Source: CAYRPN01 sp964426135 (GTDB lineage Bacteria > Planctomycetota > Phycisphaerae > Phycisphaerales > Phycisphaeraceae). Taken from it: a stretch of 64,000 nucleotides of DNA. The notes under the pieces were generated by a model that had not been told where the DNA came from, did no database searches, and was given only the letters and a program-made list of their open reading frames with translations. Where the stretch lies: contig CAYRPN010000007.1 in NCBI GenBank assembly GCA_964426135.1, positions 1 through 64,000 on the forward strand, in the 5' to 3' direction. The translations under genes and the position numbers were made by a program. Position 1 is the first letter of the stretch. The number at the start of each line of letters is the position of its first letter. Of the stretch, positions 25,014 through 33,615 are shown in pieces.

Positions 25014-27314
25014 TCACACCGCCCGATCCAGCGCCAGCCCGTGCGCCTCGTGATAGCGTTTGCCCAGGTTGTGCCAGTCGAAATGTTCGGCGAAGGATTC
25101 AACGCTGTTGCGCAGGGCGATGCGCTCGCGCTGACTGAGCTGGCAGAAGCGGAACATCAGGTCGGTCATTTCGTTGGCGGACTGGTCGTAGCTGGCGTAG
25201 CGGCGGTGGATGCAATAGATGCCGCGCTGCTCGTGCTCGGGCAGCAGTTGCAGCAGGTACGAGCCGAAGCCGGATAGATCGCTGGTGACGGCGGGCACGC
25301 CGGAGGCGATGGATTCGAGCGGCGTGTAGCCCCACGGCTCGTAATAGCTGGGGAAAATGCCCAGGTGGCAGCCGCGCACGAACTGATCGTAGTCCATGCC
25401 CCAGAGCGGATTCGTCGGCGAGATGAACTCGGGGTGATAGATCACCTTCACTGGATCGTACTTTTCATTCCACAGCCGGCAGGTGCGAAGCTGGTTGAGC
25501 ACTTCGTCCTTCTGGTCGTCGATCAGATCGTGCGTGACAATGCTCGGCGGCATGTTGCTTTTCCATGCGTGAATCAGGCGGCGGAATCGCAGCAGCCAGT
25601 ATTCATCGACGAGCGTGTTCAGGTCGGGAATCTTGCCTTCGGTGCCGGCGCGGAAGAGCTTGTCGCCGATCCGGTTCTTGATTTCGCCGGCGATGGTCTG
25701 GAACTCGTCCAGCATCGCGCGGGTCTGCAGCGCGTGGACGTTGATCGTCCTGTACGGCCGCTTGGTCACGATGAAGGCGACGACGGTCTGTTTGCTGCCG
25801 CTGCTCTTGAGGCGATGGTTGAGCCGGGCGAGCGACTCGATGGTCAGATCGAGTCCCTTGTTCTTGTATTCGTATCTTCCGCTGGTGAAGAAATAGAGCG
25901 TGCGGTCGAGATCGAAGGAATAGCTGGGGAAGAAGTGCCCCATCGTGAACTCGTGGATTTTCTCCTTGTAGACACGATGGAGATTCTGCATCTCGTGCAG
26001 CTTTTCAAACCGGGCGATGTTCAGGCCGTTGGGCAGAAGCAGATCGGGCGTGCGGCCCAGCAGGTGCTTGCACTCCAGCGCGGTGACATCGGACACGGTG
26101 GTGAACACGTGCGAGCCGTGGGCGGCGGCGCGTTCGATCTTGTACTGCGATTCGACGTTGAAGCGTTTGGCTTCGCCGTCGGCGTCGAAGTAGGGCAGAT
26201 GGTCGTAGAAGATCGGCGAGTTCATCGCCAGGTAGCGACCGAGGATCGTGGCGTGCGTGGTGAACACGATCGCGCCCGGCCAGCGGTCGCGGCGCAGCGC
26301 GGGGATCGGCGTGCCCGCCATCCATTCGTGGAAATGCGCGATGATTTGTCGGCGGGGCGATTCCTTCTGCGAGACAAACCACAGGAACAGCCGCGCCATT
26401 TCGCCGAAGGCGCAGACGTTGTTGACCAGTTCGTCATCGGGCGTGCTGATGCCGTGGTTGTTCCAGAGGTGATACTTGATATCGCCCAGGCGGTTGAAGA
26501 TGGACAGGTAATCGAGCAGCACGACATTGGGGCGACCCGTGACCAGCCAGCGTCCGTAGTGAGCGCCCAGCCCCATGTCGCGCATCTGCTTGACCGCCTG
26601 TCCGATGGGGCCCGCCAGGGGCGCCTCCTCGAACTCCACGGAAGCGGTGGCGCGGTTGTAGGGGCCGATGAGGCAGAACCGCTGGCCCCAGCGATCCACC
26701 ATGCTGGGCACCTTCGATCGGATCACCGTGTAGATGCCGCCCACCTGGTTGCACACTTCCCACGCCAGCTCAAACAGGATCGGCTCGGTGCGCTTGTTGT
26801 GCGGCACGGCGGGCTGATCCGCTGCCGGCACAGGCGCGGCGGCGATGGTCGCCGGGTTGGCCGAGGGCTGCGACGCGGGTGATGCCGTCGCGGGCGCCGG
26901 GGCTGACGAAGCGGAAGCGGAACCAACCGCGGCAATAACAGACGATTCGACCGGTGATGTGGCAGGCATGACGGACGGTGCGGATTCCGGGGCGGGTGCG
27001 GCGACGCTGACAGGCGGCGCATCGGGCCGCGTGACGGATAGTGAATGGGAAGGAGCAGCGGGTGCGGACGCCGGCGGCAATGCGACCGGCGGCGTCGAAG
27101 CGGGAACCGGCGGCGAGCCGGCATTCTCCGATACCGGCGCAACCGGTGCAGCAACCGGTGCAGCAACAACGGGCACCGGCGGCGCGGGCGGACGGATCGG
27201 GGCGCTCAGCGGCGGCAGCACCGGCGCGGGCGGTGTCGGAGCTTCAGGCTTGGAGGTGGAGCCGCGCCCTGGCGTTCCCTTGCGTGCTGGCCGGCTGCCG
27301 CGTGATTTGCCCAT
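25014..27314 (-). CDS. GT3-type (eukaryote-like) glycogen synthase with a disordered N-terminal tail
   Basis: This 766-residue protein uses the ATG at 27314 (MGKSRGSRPARKG), which is preceded by GGGG. Residues 1-174 are almost pure Pro, Ala, Val and Ser and should be disordered. The catalytic part begins ELAWEVCNQVGGIYTVIRSK (about 182-201), the hallmark of the GT3 family of yeast and animal glycogen synthases and not of bacterial GlgA (GT5). Further matches are HFHEWMAG, FTTHATILGRYLA, FTTVSDVTALEC, LPNGLNI, FTSGRYEYKNKGLDLTIESLARL, FPSYYEPWGYTPLESIASGVPAVTSDLSGFG and RRYASYDQSANEM. It should transfer glucose from UDP-glucose to growing glycogen. Confidence 0.9.
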   Translation of the reverse strand: MGKSRGSRPARKGTPGRGSTSKPEAPTPPAPVLPPLSAPIRPPAPPVPVVAAPVAAPVAPVSENAGSPPVPASTPPVALPPASAPAAPSHSLSVTRPDAPPVSVAAPAPESAPSVMPATSPVESSVIAAVGSASASSAPAPATASPASQPSANPATIAAAPVPAADQPAVPHNKRTEPILFELAWEVCNQVGGIYTVIRSKVPSMVDRWGQRFCLIGPYNRATASVEFEEAPLAGPIGQAVKQMRDMGLGAHYGRWLVTGRPNVVLLDYLSIFNRLGDIKYHLWNNHGISTPDDELVNNVCAFGEMARLFLWFVSQKESPRRQIIAHFHEWMAGTPIPALRRDRWPGAIVFTTHATILGRYLAMNSPIFYDHLPYFDADGEAKRFNVESQYKIERAAAHGSHVFTTVSDVTALECKHLLGRTPDLLLPNGLNIARFEKLHEMQNLHRVYKEKIHEFTMGHFFPSYSFDLDRTLYFFTSGRYEYKNKGLDLTIESLARLNHRLKSSGSKQTVVAFIVTKRPYRTINVHALQTRAMLDEFQTIAGEIKNRIGDKLFRAGTEGKIPDLNTLVDEYWLLRFRRLIHAWKSNMPPSIVTHDLIDDQKDEVLNQLRTCRLWNEKYDPVKVIYHPEFISPTNPLWGMDYDQFVRGCHLGIFPSYYEPWGYTPLESIASGVPAVTSDLSGFGSYLLQLLPEHEQRGIYCIHRRYASYDQSANEMTDLMFRFCQLSQRERIALRNSVESFAEHFDWHNLGKRYHEAHGLALDRAV

Positions 27315-27658
27315 GTCGATCCCCTGACTGAAAGTCGCTCCCGCGACGACCGGCGATTGTACGGGTTCGAAGCCGCGCGTGCAGGACAGGGCCAACCTGA
27401 GCGAAACACCGAGGAATCACCGGTCATGCAACCGCGACAATCCGCGAACGAGACCGTTTCGGGGTGGCCGGGGCTGGAGTCCGCGGAAGCCCCGGGAGGT
27501 CGCGCGACGGTTGACGAGGCATGTGGCGAACGTGATTCGTTGGAGCAAGGTGAAACGTTCCGGGGCATCCGCCGAGCCTGCTGCCCCGGCCACCCGACGG
27601 CCACCCGATCGCTTCACTCGATTTGAAACCGCCGCGCCCTTTGTCACTTCGCCGCGCC
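27315..27658. other. 344-bp spacer without recognisable features
   Basis: Short open frames here lack start signals and have no recognisable protein pattern. I see no terminator hairpin, RNA gene or repeat. It separates the minus-strand glycogen synthase from the minus-strand protease gene. Confidence 0.5.
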
Positions 27659-28501
27659 CTATTTCTTGTCCTCCGCTTTCTTCTCTCCCGGTTTCTTCTC
27701 TTCCACCGGTTTCACCTCCGCCTTTTTCGCGGCAGCTTCGATCATCTCCGCCGCGAACCGCGCGTGCAGGATCGTGCCCAGCCCCAGCGGATGGCGTTCG
27801 ACGCGCTCCTGGTATTCGCTCTTGGACCGTTCCTCGAAATGGGACTGGGCGATGACGATGCCCACGACGACCGGGTGCGCATCGCCGCCGTCGATGAAGG
27901 CCGGGCCGCCGCTGTCGCCGGCGAAGGTGGTGAAATCACCGTGGAATGTCGGATGCGTCGCGCTGGGCAACAGCGGCGGACTGGCGAAGATGCCGTGGCG
28001 CGCCACGGGGAAACCGGCGCTGTTGGCTTCGAAGCGCTGCGGATAGGTGAGGACGAACAAGGACCGGCAGATGCCGACTTTCAACGCCTTGAGTTTCGCT
28101 TCATCCGCCAGCGCGGTCGCCGGCAGCGCGTTCACCGGCACCGGCAGCGCGTCCGCCAGACGCAGCACCGCGACGTCCTGCTTGTCGTGCCGGACCCACA
28201 GCGGCTTGTTCTCCTGGCGCACCGGAATCTTGTGGTCCACGCGCTCGAAGGAACCATCAGGCTTCGCCTTGCGAAGGACGAGAGTCGCCGTCTCGCCTTT
28301 GGTTCGCTCCAGCGTGTGCGCCGCGGTGACGAGATAGTGCGCCTTGTCGGCGTCATCCCGCCGGACCAGGAAGCACGTGGACGTGGAGTCGGGGTGAAAG
28401 AGCTTGAACGTGGCGTCCAACATCTCGCCCGCGAAATCGGCGCTGGCGGGCGACGCCGGCAGCATGAGTGCGAACAACACGGCACAGGATTTCCATTGCA
28501 T
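27659..28501 (-). CDS. exported trypsin-like serine protease (S1 fold)
   Basis: This 280-residue protein uses the ATG at 28501, which gives a Sec signal MQWKSCAVLFALMLPASPAS; a longer frame upstream adds atypical residues. The catalytic triad of chymotrypsin-fold proteases is visible: His62 in TAAHT, Asp109 in DVAVLRL and Ser197 in GDSGGPAF. There is no PDZ domain. The C-terminal 25 residues are a charged Lys/Glu repeat tail (VEEKKPGEKKAEDKK). It is probably periplasmic. It is divergently transcribed from the ribulose-phosphate epimerase gene across a 151-bp spacer. The target is unknown. Confidence 0.85.
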   Translation of the reverse strand: MQWKSCAVLFALMLPASPASADFAGEMLDATFKLFHPDSTSTCFLVRRDDADKAHYLVTAAHTLERTKGETATLVLRKAKPDGSFERVDHKIPVRQENKPLWVRHDKQDVAVLRLADALPVPVNALPATALADEAKLKALKVGICRSLFVLTYPQRFEANSAGFPVARHGIFASPPLLPSATHPTFHGDFTTFAGDSGGPAFIDGGDAHPVVVGIVIAQSHFEERSKSEYQERVERHPLGLGTILHARFAAEMIEAAAKKAEVKPVEEKKPGEKKAEDKK

Positions 28502-28652
28502 GGGCGGTCTCCGGATCTTCGCCGGCGAGGGCGTCCTCGCACCGGCAACATGGTTCATTTGATTACACTGGCCACGCAAGTTTCAATACTACCTGTTCGA
28601 CACCCGTCGTCAGGCCTGTATCTTCTGTCACTCGCCCAATCCCGCACACACC

Positions 28653-29348
28653 ATGCTCACCATCACCACCCCGCCGCCGCATCCGCTGGTCGCCGCCTCG
28701 ATTCTTTCAGCCGACTTCGGCTTCATGATCGCCGACTGCAAGGACGTGCTGGGCAAAGGCGCCGACCTGCTGCACATCGACATCATGGACGGCCACTTCG
28801 TCCCCAACCTCACCATGGGCGTCGACATGATCCGCGCCCTCCGCAAGCATCTGCCTGACACGTACCTCGACGTGCACCTGATGGTCGAGCGCCCCAGCGA
28901 ATACGTCGAAGCCTACGCCGCCGCCGGCGCCAACCTCTTTTCGTTCCACCTGGAAGTCAGCAAGCCCGCGCGGCCGAACGGCGAAGACCCCGTCGCCCTC
29001 ATCGATCGCATCCATAAATCAGGCATGGCGGCCGGCATGGTCATCAATCCCCCCACCGCGCCCGACGGCCTCGCTCCACTGCTCGATAAGCTCGAACTCG
29101 TGCTGGTCATGAGTGTGAACCCCGGCAGGAGCGGACAGAAGTTCATCCCCGACGTCCTGACGAAAGCGAAGTGGATCAAGCAGCGCATCGGCCCGAAAAC
29201 CCGCCTGGAAATGGACGGCGGCCTGAACCCGCAAACCGCCAAAGAAGCCGCCGCCGCGGGCGTCGATGTTTTCGTCACCGCCTCGGCGCTGTTCGGAACG
29301 CCGGACCGCAAAGCCGTGATCGAGGCGCTGCATGCGGCCAAGGCGTAG
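28653..29348 (+). CDS. rpe: ribulose-phosphate 3-epimerase
   Basis: This 231-residue TIM-barrel enzyme interconverts D-ribulose-5-phosphate and D-xylulose-5-phosphate in the pentose phosphate and Calvin pathways. The family signature LVAASILSADF, the metal and acid residues in LLHIDIMDGHFVPN (His41, Asp43, His48), LDVHLMVERP, the MSVNPGRSGQKF loop and the second catalytic Asp in LEMDGGLN are all present. Length is normal. It is followed by a strong terminator at 29425-29455 and appears monocistronic. Confidence 0.97.
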   Translation: MLTITTPPPHPLVAASILSADFGFMIADCKDVLGKGADLLHIDIMDGHFVPNLTMGVDMIRALRKHLPDTYLDVHLMVERPSEYVEAYAAAGANLFSFHLEVSKPARPNGEDPVALIDRIHKSGMAAGMVINPPTAPDGLAPLLDKLELVLVMSVNPGRSGQKFIPDVLTKAKWIKQRIGPKTRLEMDGGLNPQTAKEAAAAGVDVFVTASALFGTPDRKAVIEALHAAKA

Positions 29349-29744
29349 CGTGTAGCTCCCGGCCAGATGCTCGCGATCAGCAGTTGCTCGCCATCGCCCC
29401 GCCATCATCCATGCTGCAACACCAGCCCCGCGCCCAGGCGCGGGGCTTTTCGTTCGTGCACCCTGCCCGCCCCATGTGGCCGGCCACTGACCCCCGGGGT
29501 GTCTTTTTCCACATTAACCATCGCAATTGCAAGGCCTTACAAAATGACTGCCAAAAAGGTAGGACACTTTCCGGCCACATGGAAATGTCCTCAAATCCCC
29601 CTTCGAGGCGCCGTTCGTGGCCTGCCGGAAGCCGCGCAGACTTGCCAAAGAACAACCTCCGCCCGCGAGGACGGATACACCTAACATTGTACGAAATTAG
29701 TGAAGGTGACGCAAGCCCGCACCGGCAAAAAGACAGCCCGACGA
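29349..29744. other. 396-bp spacer with a terminator and a short inverted repeat
   Basis: Beyond the rpe terminator (29425-29455) the only structure I see is an inverted repeat at 29562-29590 (GGACACTTTCC/GGAAATGTCC, eight-base loop), reminiscent of an insertion-sequence end but without a transposase. No gene is supported. Confidence 0.45.
29425..29455 (+). terminator. rho-independent terminator after rpe
   Basis: The stem GCCCCGCGCC/GCGCGGGGC with the short loop CAG is followed by TTTTCGTT. It reads on the plus strand about 75 bp beyond the rpe stop. Confidence 0.85.
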
Positions 29745-30083
29745 TCACCCCGCCTCCGCCGCCCCCGTCGCCAGCCACCGCTCCACCGACCCAAGCCCCG
29801 CGATCCGCCTGCCCATCGCCGTGCTCATGAAGCCCGCATCGGGCACCGCGCCCGCCCGCCCCAGGTCCAGCCGATCCGCGTCCCAGCACGCGCCCGGGGG
29901 CCCCGATGTCGCGTCAGCATGATGCTTCTGATCGGTGTGCCAACGGCAGGCGTCGTACAGCAGATTGAACTGCTCATCCGTCACCTCGAACAGCTCCCCG
30001 CGCAGCCGCCGCGCCAGCTTCGCCCCGCGCCACTTTGGTTTTAAGAGATCGCGATGCCTGCATGTGTTCGATGACCGGCTCAC
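29745..30083 (-). CDS. small protein overlapping the end of the glycosyltransferase fusion, uncertain
   Basis: This 112-residue reading frame overlaps the last 110 bp of the glycosyltransferase gene in another frame. The part beyond the overlap (ELFEVTDEQFNLLYDACRWH and the stretch DADRLDLG) looks like real protein, whereas the first dozen residues do not, so the true start may be an alternative codon near 30040. There is no signal peptide or membrane segment and no family I recognise. It would be the last gene of the deiminase operon. A ribosomal shift from the upstream gene is an alternative explanation, but no convincing slippery site is evident. Confidence 0.35.
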   Translation of the reverse strand: MSRSSNTCRHRDLLKPKWRGAKLARRLRGELFEVTDEQFNLLYDACRWHTDQKHHADATSGPPGACWDADRLDLGRAGAVPDAGFMSTAMGRRIAGLGSVERWLATGAAEAG

Positions 30084-31260
30084 CGGCCGCCCGCATCGAA
30101 TCGAAAATCTGCGCGTAGTTGGCGGGCAGGTTCTCGATGCGAATCTCGCCCCTCATCGATCGCAACACTGCGTGCAGATTCTTCTGATCCCAGACAAGTG
30201 GCTTCCGCCGGTTCTCGGCGATCCATGCCTCGCAAACTCGCAGCGCCGCCGCCCCCGGTCCGAAGTAGATGGTTCCACCGAGCAGTTCCCATCCATCCTT
30301 CAAGTGAACGGCAATATCGCAATCGAGACGGTCGAACAGGTCGGGGAATCGGCGTACACGGGCATCGACATCAACATAGACGACAGGTCGCCCCGCATAC
30401 TTCCGCACCATGTCGCGGCAAAACACCGCCTTGTACTGCGTATTCGCCTGCCAGCTTCCCAGGTTCGGCACGTCGATCACGTCATGCAAAAGATCGAACG
30501 CACACAGCGACTCGACACACTGCCGCGCCTCCTCTTCATAACCCGTTCCCTTGGTGTAATAGCCGACATACATCGGCTTATTCACTGCTGGCGCCCGGAT
30601 CGCCGATGACGACTCGTCCAATCGCCCGGCGATGTGGTCGTCCACGACGACATTGGGAGTCCGGTGGGCATTGAACAAGGCGAGTTCACGCACTGGATCG
30701 TGCGTGTGGTAGTTGAACGCCCGCGGGCCGTAGTTGTTGTGATAATGATCCACCGGCAAGCGCTGATAGGAGAAGCCGGTCAGGAACACTTCCCGCGGCC
30801 TGGCGCGTTCCATCAGCCAATGTAGAAACATGCACCCGGTGGTCGGCCTGCACCGCAACTCTCTCTCCAGTCGCGTGCAGAAATCGCCCGGGACGAAATA
30901 GACTCGATCGACAAATCCGGTGAGGTCGTTCTTAAGAAATCGCTGGACGGTCGCATTCTCCATCGGCATTGGTAGCGGACAGGCGGCAATCACAAACTTC
31001 GGATCGTCGTACTCGAAGATCTGGCGGCGATGCACGCCCGGCGCGTGGTTCAACGCGCAAGCGACGATGTCGGTTCGCTTTCCCACATGGCGGTAGAAAT
31101 CGACGCCGGTGTGATATTTGTTGAACCGTACGACCACGTCGCAGCCGTCGATGCGCCTGCCGTTCTCCCATTGAAGAACAGTCGATGCATTGCCGACGAC
31201 CGCAACGGTCTTGCCGTCGAGATACGCCAGCAATTGCATTTCGATGTGAGATTGGCTCAT
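29974..31260 (-). CDS. two-domain glycosyltransferase: GT29-like domain plus DxD nucleotide-sugar transferase domain
   Basis: This 428-residue protein uses the ATG at 31260, two bases after the stop of the GT25 gene. The N-terminal domain (about 15-215) has TVAVVGNASTVLQWENGRRI and CDVVVRFNKY, then GKRTDIVACA, the order of the sialyl-motif L region of family 29 glycosyltransferases, and later TTGCMFLHWL and FLTGFSYQR. The C-terminal domain (about 228-400) reads like a nucleotide-diphospho-sugar transferase: KPMYVGYYTKGTGYE, then FCRDMVRKYAGRPVVYVDVDAR with the metal-binding DxD at 297/299, and WDQKNLHAVL. Two different transferases in one chain suggest synthesis of a disaccharide unit. No membrane anchor is seen, so it is probably cytoplasmic. 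Donor and acceptor are unknown. Confidence 0.7.
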   Translation of the reverse strand: MSQSHIEMQLLAYLDGKTVAVVGNASTVLQWENGRRIDGCDVVVRFNKYHTGVDFYRHVGKRTDIVACALNHAPGVHRRQIFEYDDPKFVIAACPLPMPMENATVQRFLKNDLTGFVDRVYFVPGDFCTRLERELRCRPTTGCMFLHWLMERARPREVFLTGFSYQRLPVDHYHNNYGPRAFNYHTHDPVRELALFNAHRTPNVVVDDHIAGRLDESSSAIRAPAVNKPMYVGYYTKGTGYEEEARQCVESLCAFDLLHDVIDVPNLGSWQANTQYKAVFCRDMVRKYAGRPVVYVDVDARVRRFPDLFDRLDCDIAVHLKDGWELLGGTIYFGPGAAALRVCEAWIAENRRKPLVWDQKNLHAVLRSMRGEIRIENLPANYAQIFDSMRAAGEPVIEHMQASRSLKTKVARGEAGAAAARGAVRGDG

Positions 31261-31262
31261 GG

Positions 31263-32534
31263 CTATGCTGCTGCGCACGGTGAAGCAAGGCACTCACCCA
31301 GCTGCGCCGCTGCCTCGGCGACGCTTGCCGCCCGCACTTGCCGGACCCGTCCATCGCCGGCCGCGCGCTTCACCGTCTCCGCCGCGATCGCCGGATGCCA
31401 GACGGTGCAAACGAGCCGCGAGCATCCTGTTTCATTCTCATTGGAGCATTCCCACTGGATCATGTCGATCCACTTGCGAAGTCCGGCGACCAGTTCCTCC
31501 GGCGAGCGATCCTGGGCCATCAGGTCGCGCAGGCCCACGTCGATGTCGGTGGACGGGTCGCGCTGGTAGCCGGTGTGCAGGCCGTGGCTGCGGCGCAGCT
31601 CGGCGACCACATCGCGCGGCGCGTCGAGCCAGATCACCGGCATGTCGCTGCCGGCGCCGGTGCCGGAGCCGGGGGCCGGTGCCGGAGGCGGGTTCCAGAA
31701 GTTGGTCGGGTTCACCCGCCCGTTGATGTTCGACTGATCGCGCCGCTGACCGATCAGAAAGCGCTCCGGGGCGTAAACGCGATACTGGTGCTGCCAGTCC
31801 TTCATCATCCAGTCGATGTGGACATTGCAGTCGAGCCAGCGGAGATAAAGATCGCGCATGTAGCGGCCGCGGACGGCGTAGGCGTGGGTGCGCTGGCAGT
31901 TGGTGCAGCGCACGACGCCAGGCGCGACGGCCTGCGGGGGACTATGGTGCTGACCGCCGAGCATCAGGCCTTCCCAGTCGCAAGGCACGGCGGCGAGAAA
32001 CGCGGCGACGCGCGGGGCGAAGTCGGCGCAGAGGACGGCGTCGTCTTCCAGCACGAGCAGTTGTTCGATGCCGTCGCTCATTGCTCGCTCCAACACCGCG
32101 AGGTGCGACTGCCGGCAACCAAACGCGCCACCGCCCTGGGTGAACGAACTGCGGAGCGGAAGCATGTTTCCATTAATTGCGTGGAACACCTCGGGTTCAC
32201 GGAACGGCCAGTCCTTATCTTCAAGTTCCTCCCGAAAAGCGGCCAGCCGATCGGGGCGGCACTTAAGATTGATGACGAGAACGCGGTCGTAGAACTGACT
32301 CAACTGACCTGGCGAAAGAATCACCGCGGAATGTCGCCCTTTGGCATCATCCGCAAGACCGAATCCGTTGGCCGTCCACTTTTGGAGCGGACAACTGCCC
32401 GTGTTCAATGACACAACCTGGCCGCCCGCGCCGCATGTCACTTCGTCGGTGCCGAATTGACGATTCTGTTCGCAATGCAGGCATTGGAACCGACGTGCGG
32501 ATCGTTCATCATGGCCATGTCTGACATTACCCAT
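31263..32534 (-). CDS. GT25-family glycosyltransferase with N-terminal four-cysteine module
   Basis: This 423-residue protein carries Cys18, Cys21, Cys34 and Cys48 in its first 50 residues (CLHC..C..SLNTGSCPLQKW), a likely zinc-binding knuckle. The GT25 (LPS-type galactosyltransferase) domain follows from about residue 80: YDRVLVINLKCRPDRLAAF, GGAFGCRQSHLAVLERAM and VLEDDAVL with the metal-binding EDD at 163-165, then the WLDCNVHIDWMM region. A Pro/Gly linker (about 285-300) leads to a C-terminal region without recognised motifs. The gene is tightly packed between the HEAT lipoprotein (30 bp) and the two-domain glycosyltransferase (2 bp). The acceptor may be protein or polysaccharide. Confidence 0.8.
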   Translation of the reverse strand: MGNVRHGHDERSARRFQCLHCEQNRQFGTDEVTCGAGGQVVSLNTGSCPLQKWTANGFGLADDAKGRHSAVILSPGQLSQFYDRVLVINLKCRPDRLAAFREELEDKDWPFREPEVFHAINGNMLPLRSSFTQGGGAFGCRQSHLAVLERAMSDGIEQLLVLEDDAVLCADFAPRVAAFLAAVPCDWEGLMLGGQHHSPPQAVAPGVVRCTNCQRTHAYAVRGRYMRDLYLRWLDCNVHIDWMMKDWQHQYRVYAPERFLIGQRRDQSNINGRVNPTNFWNPPPAPAPGSGTGAGSDMPVIWLDAPRDVVAELRRSHGLHTGYQRDPSTDIDVGLRDLMAQDRSPEELVAGLRKWIDMIQWECSNENETGCSRLVCTVWHPAIAAETVKRAAGDGRVRQVRAASVAEAAAQLGECLASPCAAA

Positions 32535-32564
32535 GGTCTGATTACAACTTGAATGAGCCGCTGA

Positions 32565-33584
32565 TCATGGCCGGCTACCGGCTCGCTTCCTGATCCTGGC
32601 GATGGCGTCTTTCACCGCTGCTTCGATCTTCTCATTTCGTTCGACGAAAAAAACGGTGGGGCCGAGTTCAGGACGACGCAGTACTTGCTCAAGGGTTGGA
32701 ATCGCGGTTTCGTCTCCAAGGTCACCCAGCGCGATGACCGCGTCGCCCGACAAGTCTTGCGTTGCTTGGGTATTCTCGATGATGCGCATCAGGATGGGCA
32801 CCGCACCCGGCTCACCCAGGTAGTGCAAGGTGCGCACGGCCATGCGCCGTACGACATAATGTTCCGGCGAATCGTCGGCCGCCCGGCGGGCGGCGAGCGG
32901 CCTGATGCGCTTCTCGCGAAGCTTTCCCAATGCCAGCATCGCGTAATTATCGAATACATCGGCGGTCGGTATCGATGGGCCGTAGTCGTTGTACAAAACG
33001 ATGCCACGATGCTCGGCCGTAGCCCAGCGTTGACGCGAATCGGGCTGCATAGGCAGCCAGTAGTCTTTCGCCCCGAAGCCTTTCAGAGCGGTTTCCGCCA
33101 GCATCAGCCGCCACGGCCGCGAATCCTCCATTCGGACGAATTTGAGATACCAATCCATAGCTTTGATCATGTCTGCTGATCGTCGCGCCTCCGGGATTAC
33201 ATAAGGAGCGGGCTCATTTGGCAACAACAATCCGGTCGTTGTCATGTCATGGACCGGAACACCGGCACGATCGACATGCGGAAAGCACTCGTTGAGGACA
33301 ATCACTTTGTCACAGAACGCCTCCTCGATCTTGCGGAATCGAGCGGGATCGCGTGCCCGTTCAAGCATCATCTCGGCGATCCATTTCCGTTGCTCATCTT
33401 GACTTGTCTCAATTTCTCGCAGGAGGTATTCCGCGGCGCGCGGCTGGCTGAACAGGTTCTGCCGCGCTTCGACGTACTGCTCGCCCGCGGCGCCGACGGC
33501 CTTGGCGAACAGCGATTCCAGCACCGGGTCGGCGGTCGGCTTCGCGCATGCTGCGCAGCCTGCGAGAGTGACAAAACAAATCAA
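32565..33584 (-). CDS. HEAT-repeat lipoprotein
   Basis: The start is uncertain. The next in-frame ATG upstream (33788) would overlap the deiminase gene by 170 bp, so I chose TTG at 33584, which gives MICFVTLAGCAAC with an LAGC lipobox. The hydrophobic segment is then shorter than normal, and a few upstream codons (ALCGA) would improve it. The mature part is helical; the C-terminal half has clear HEAT-type repeats (HYVVRRMAVRTLHYLGEPGAVPILMRII and SGDAVIALGDLGDETAIPTLEQVL). It is probably an envelope-anchored scaffold. It lies 31 bp after the deiminase stop and 30 bp before the GT25 gene, so it is part of the same operon. Confidence 0.7.
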   Translation of the reverse strand: MICFVTLAGCAACAKPTADPVLESLFAKAVGAAGEQYVEARQNLFSQPRAAEYLLREIETSQDEQRKWIAEMMLERARDPARFRKIEEAFCDKVIVLNECFPHVDRAGVPVHDMTTTGLLLPNEPAPYVIPEARRSADMIKAMDWYLKFVRMEDSRPWRLMLAETALKGFGAKDYWLPMQPDSRQRWATAEHRGIVLYNDYGPSIPTADVFDNYAMLALGKLREKRIRPLAARRAADDSPEHYVVRRMAVRTLHYLGEPGAVPILMRIIENTQATQDLSGDAVIALGDLGDETAIPTLEQVLRRPELGPTVFFVERNEKIEAAVKDAIARIRKRAGSRP

Positions 33585-33615
33585 CGCGCCGCAGAGCGCG
33601 GGGATTCGTCCCCCC

